Shown in pieces: positions 5,881-6,144 of a DNA stretch of 6,144 bases. This stretch comes from CAZYCC01 sp964645985. Its GTDB lineage: Bacteria > Bacillota > Clostridia > Oscillospirales > CAG-272. How positions within the stretch are numbered: position 1 is the stretch's first letter; each line of letters opens with the position of its first letter. The notes under the pieces were generated by a model. It made no database searches. It saw only the letters and a program-made list of their open reading frames with translations, and was not told the origin of the DNA. The translations under genes and the position numbers were made by a program. The DNA lies in NCBI GenBank assembly GCA_964645985.1, contig CAZYCC010000095.1, positions 1 through 6,144 of the forward strand. The letters run 5' to 3'.

Positions 5881-5903
5881 CCGGATTCCCTTCGGGAATC
5901 CGG
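5881..5903 (+). terminator. Perfect 10-bp hairpin directly after the GH97 stop
   Basis: CCGGATTCCC, loop TTC, GGGAATCCGG, beginning two bases after the stop codon. The stem is perfect and strong, but no T-tract follows (CTCATC comes next), so it may protect the transcript 3' end or assist termination with the hairpins that follow. Confidence 0.6.
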
Positions 5904-5908
5904 CTCAT

Positions 5909-5943
5909 CAAATTTCAGTTGCGTTTCACGCAACTGAAATTTG
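5909..5943. terminator. Perfect 16-bp hairpin with TTC loop
   Basis: The arms at 5909-5924 and 5928-5943 are exact reverse complements, with a TTC loop (5925-5927). The outer stem is CAAATTT/AAATTTG, so A and T runs flank the stem on both strands, which suits a bidirectional terminator. It is much less GC-rich than the surrounding DNA and carries the same TTC loop as the hairpin before it. Confidence 0.65.
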
Positions 5944-5969
5944 TAAGACCACGGCAACGCATAAGTAAT

Positions 5970-6005
5970 CAAAGACCCCGCGCACGGATGTGCGCGGGGT
6001 CTTTG
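5970..6005. terminator. Strong bidirectional intrinsic terminator
   Basis: CAAAGACCCCGCGCAC (5970-5985) pairs perfectly with 5990-6005 around a GGAT loop, a 16-bp stem with a GC-rich core and TCTTT at its 3' side; the mirror A-run gives the same on the other strand. It is the third hairpin in a row behind the GH97 gene and joins directly to repeat copy B. It is the best terminator candidate in the window. Confidence 0.8.
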
Positions 6006-6144
6006 CGCGCCCGCCGCGTACCGGGGTAGTGAGGGGGAGGGATACCTCCGCCGCGATTGAGCGGGGCAGTGCAAATTCCTCTAATCCTCACCCCGCCACC
6101 CGAAAACACCCCATCCCCCGAAGGGCAGGGATTTTGTTCGCTTC
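5981..6144 (+). repeat. Dispersed ~150-bp repeat, copy B (3' of the GH97 gene)
   Basis: Inverted relative to copy A in the window: 6144-6051 reads as the reverse complement of 347-440 with 4 mismatches in 94, and gapped similarity runs on towards the terminator hairpin near 5981. The window ends inside or exactly at the edge of this copy, so its outer boundary is unknown here; copy A suggests it lies near 6144. The gene-relative order (stop, hairpin, repeat) is the same as at copy A. No protein is recognisable on either strand. Confidence 0.8.

Overview
This window looks like a piece of a GC-rich, anaerobic, Gram-positive gut-type bacterium, most likely an uncultured member of the Clostridia (Oscillospiraceae/Ruminococcaceae-like). 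The grounds are an indolepyruvate:ferredoxin oxidoreductase subunit typical of anaerobes, strong AGGAGG-type ribosome binding sites, a secreted dockerin-bearing glycoside hydrolase, and intergenic DNA full of GC-rich hairpins. A run of exactly 100 Ns marks a scaffold join, so this is a draft assembly, probably metagenomic. The taxonomic call is inference; there is no rRNA or marker gene here.

Layout. Positions 1-531 hold no convincing gene. They contain several perfect short hairpins and one copy (about 347-500) of a roughly 150-bp repeat. Positions 532-1110 (minus strand) encode IorB, the small subunit of indolepyruvate:ferredoxin oxidoreductase, with a near-consensus promoter (1138-1166) and a near-perfect Shine-Dalgarno. 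Its usual partner iorA is not adjacent. Positions 1111-1888 are a divergent intergenic region of about 780 bp. It holds the iorB promoter, a parS-like 16-bp palindrome followed at once by two tandem DnaA-box-like repeats (1235-1298), several hairpins, the 100-N gap (1638-1737, flanked on both sides by the same 11-mer) and an extended -10 promoter for the next gene.

Positions 1889-5878 (plus strand) encode one large secreted protein of 1329 residues. In order it has a signal peptide, an NPCBM carbohydrate-binding module, a BIG2 Ig-like domain, a complete GH97 glycoside hydrolase, a second BIG2 domain, a concanavalin-A-like (DUF1349-type) domain, a further Ig-like domain and a C-terminal type I dockerin. 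Its active-site pattern (Asp in the K-A-D-F-F motif, Gly where inverting GH97 enzymes carry the Glu base) predicts the retaining, alpha-galactosidase-type branch of GH97. The dockerin implies docking onto a cohesin scaffold, as in cellulosome-like complexes.

Positions 5879-6144 carry three perfect hairpins in a row, the last a strong terminator, followed by a second copy of the 150-bp repeat in opposite absolute orientation. Each repeat copy lies just past the 3' end of a gene and points the same way relative to that gene, so the element appears to be linked to gene ends and terminators.

The two genes are divergently transcribed and share no obvious pathway: one is a cytoplasmic redox enzyme of aromatic amino acid metabolism, the other an extracellular glycan-degrading enzyme. 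The least explained features are the paired 3'-end repeat, the parS/DnaA-like cluster away from any recognisable origin gene, and the domain combination of the GH97 protein.
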